Shown here one piece after another: positions 63,880 to 64,000 of a stretch of DNA of 64,000 nt. The notes beneath the pieces were generated by a model. It saw only the letters and a list, made by a program, of their open reading frames with translations. It was not told where the DNA came from and made no database searches. The position numbers were made by a program, and so were the translations under genes. Position 1 is the stretch's first letter. Each line of letters begins with the position of its first letter. Origin of the DNA: JAGFIY01 sp964499285 (GTDB taxonomy: Bacteria > Bacteroidota > Ignavibacteria > Ignavibacteriales > Melioribacteraceae); NCBI GenBank assembly GCA_964499285.1, contig CAZCLA010000007.1, forward strand, positions 41,923 through 105,922, written 5' to 3'.

Positions 63880-64000
63880 ATGAATAGCGTTGATCTCTGT
63901 CTAGCTTTAGTAAAATCAGAATCTGAAGCAGAGGTTATCGAAGTGCTGAAGAGAAGTAGTTACTGGGATGATGAAACAGCCTGGCGATATTTTGGTGATC
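63880..64000 (+). CDS. Start of an unrecognised gene (3' partial)
   Basis: ATG 63880 is preceded by CTGGAG and opens a frame that runs to the end of the window: MNSVDLCLALVKSESEAEVIEVLKRSSYWDDETAWRYFGD, 40 residues. The pattern ...SESEAEVIEVLK...YWDDxxAWRYFGD reminds me of the N-terminus of large GHKL-ATPase-containing proteins of uncertain function, but 40 residues are not enough to decide. Confidence 0.5.
   Translation, partial: MNSVDLCLALVKSESEAEVIEVLKRSSYWDDETAWRYFGD

Overview
The window is AT-rich bacterial chromosome, most likely from an Ignavibacteria-type member of the Bacteroidota/Chlorobi group. The evidence is two exported proteins with C-terminal type IX secretion sorting domains of the NYPNPFNP kind, several families typical of that group (DUF4837, DUF6660, DUF2723, DUF6249, a green-sulfur-type 2[4Fe-4S] ferredoxin) and a SprE/PorW-like TPR lipoprotein. 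Several clear sigma-70 boxes and frequent TTG starts overlapping upstream stop codons are visible. I see no rRNA, tRNA, CRISPR array, transposase or phage gene.

Layout. 1-2139: end of a dolichol-kinase-like gene, a DUF4837 lipoprotein and, convergent, arfB. 2136-6781 (minus): operon glnE - DUF2723 membrane protein - arfB with ATGA overlaps. 7028-12860: secA, PII (glnB) and a TPR lipoprotein, then an AlbA_2-type regulator. 13636-15021 (minus): sigma-54 activator. 15022-15418: the only long gene-free stretch, holding a compact three-way-junction repeat. 15419-22028: secreted/accessory block with a small lipoprotein, a zinc ribbon protein, a stand-alone propeptide-like lipoprotein, a subtilase with T9SS tail and an LVIVD propeller with T9SS tail. 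22080-23680 (minus): SpoU methyltransferase and rlmN. 23878-31248: acyl-CoA dehydrogenase, DUF2442, a YidD-like protein with two paralogous envelope proteins, the ACT (UPF0237)/UPF0210 pair, LemA, TPM, DUF309 and ferredoxin. 31299-35254: AlkD-like protein, MBL hydrolase, Rieske protein, queG, trxB. 35300-36902: a DUF6249 gene divergent from an ECF sigma factor/anti-sigma pair; both directions carry the same two-part promoter. 36992-43511: era, EamA transporter, acylphosphatase, ispF, lnt, threonine aldolase, thioesterase, exonuclease. 43608-50586: unknown secreted protein, purL, BrkB, a YD-repeat lipoprotein, RDD, a Kre9-like lipoprotein and a PiT-like permease. 50763-57048: two small secreted DxDGD proteins, an outer-membrane-like protein, a histidine kinase and its sigma-54 activator, then a DUF2202 lipoprotein. 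57270-63225: metal efflux operon (DUF6660, CzcA fused to an outer-membrane factor, CzcB-like adaptor). 63404-64000: a strong promoter and the beginning of an unrecognised operon.

The points most worth following are: (1) the lipoprotein at 16257-16730, which aligns without a gap over 111 residues to the propeptide of the adjacent subtilase and may be an inhibitor or chaperone acting in trans; (2) the self-contained ECF regulon signature TGTAACC-N17-GTCAAAA at 35673-35818; (3) the sigma-54 promoter at 51285-51300 ahead of a locus that encodes its own sigma-54 activator, small basic-tailed calcium-type proteins and an outer-membrane protein. All family calls come from reading motifs in translated sequence; no database search was run.
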